A stretch of DNA of 64,000 nt, from NCBI GenBank assembly GCA_025163595.1, contig CP104100.1, positions 2,232,001 through 2,296,000 of the forward strand, given 5' to 3'. Every line of letters starts with the position of its first letter. Position 1 is the first letter of the stretch. Below the pieces are notes generated by a model, which did no database searches, was not told the origin of the DNA, and saw only the letters and a program-made list of their open reading frames with translations. The stretch is from Phaeobacter sp. G2. GTDB taxonomy: Bacteria > Pseudomonadota > Alphaproteobacteria > Rhodobacterales > Rhodobacteraceae. This document shows, one piece after another, positions 63,968 through 64,000 of this stretch. The position numbers and the translations under genes are program-made.

Positions 63968-64000
63968 ATGGATTTAGCGTGGTTGAGGAGGGCGGTTCAA
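63968..64000 (+). CDS. Start of an unidentified gene (partial)
   Basis: An ATG at 63968 with GAGGAAGG before it opens the frame MDLAWLRRAVQ up to the window edge. It diverges from the Hsp70-like gene. Eleven residues are too few to name a product. Confidence 0.45.
   Translation, partial: MDLAWLRRAVQ

Noticed and set aside
1..64000. CRISPR arrays, insertion sequences, prophage genes and a replication origin
   Set aside because: No regularly spaced repeats, transposase, integrase, phage structural gene or DnaA-box cluster was seen in the window.

Overview
This window is GC-rich chromosomal DNA from an alphaproteobacterium, most probably a marine Rhodobacterales (Roseobacter-group) strain. That placement is an inference from gene content and order: a soxBDAG sarcosine oxidase operon, a DctP-type TRAP transporter, DUF1289, DUF6455 and DUF2946 proteins, a yajC-secDF-Mth938-ccmABCDG run, and a bamB-der pair. 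There is no prophage, insertion sequence, CRISPR array or plasmid gene, and almost every gene has a housekeeping or transport role.

Layout. 1-4234: the 5' end of acetyl-CoA synthetase (minus strand), a long intergenic region with two dyad elements, and a three-gene TRAP transporter ending in a strong terminator. 4431-8156: tRNA-Asn, then a minus-strand DUF2946 / binding protein / permease / ATPase set that looks like an iron-complex importer. 8586-11644: a DusA-type dihydrouridine synthase facing a DUF1289-ruvX-ccmI operon. 11874-17131: soxBDAG. 17275-18780: three small secreted paralogues in sequence that looks less GC-rich, the first broken by a frameshift. 18956-22006: FkbM methyltransferase, Fe superoxide dismutase, RarD permease, LOG-family protein. 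22147-32189: a LysM protein, an Atm1-type ABC exporter, an EEP-family protein and a two-gene RND efflux system. 32500-39452: a YfgM-like protein, bamB, der, a membrane desaturase, a helix-hairpin-helix/lysine-tail protein and serS. 39799-46117: yajC-secD-secF, a Mth938-like gene and ccmABCDG. 46184-55893: a DOPA-dioxygenase-like gene, an SDR, aconitase, a DUF1223 protein, an LpxL-like acyltransferase, an isolated fliG, a TPR protein, purB and DUF6455. 56062-64000: an alpha/beta hydrolase-OsmC fusion, DUF1007 plus a NicO metal transporter, a DUF3445 protein, an unrecognised 347-residue protein, a lytic transglycosylase, an Hsp70-like ATPase and the first codons of one more gene.

How the genes fit together. 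The ccm genes export haem and attach it to apocytochromes, and ccmI lies about 32 kb from ccmABCDG. SecDF-YajC and BamB serve export and outer-membrane assembly. soxBDAG turns sarcosine into glycine and one-carbon units. Acetyl-CoA synthetase and aconitase belong to central carbon metabolism. The TRAP, iron-complex, NicO and RND systems handle uptake and efflux.

The observations most worth following up are the tandem paralogues of a small two-cysteine secreted protein with a decayed first copy (17275-18780), and a perfect FNR-type box (TTGAT-N4-ATCAA, 55965-55978) in front of a cysteine-rich DUF6455 gene. Less striking are an unusual helix-hairpin-helix protein with a histone-H1-like tail, an unrecognised membrane-anchored protein, and several dyads and repeats in intergenic DNA. 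I found no clear evidence of a large undescribed multi-gene system.
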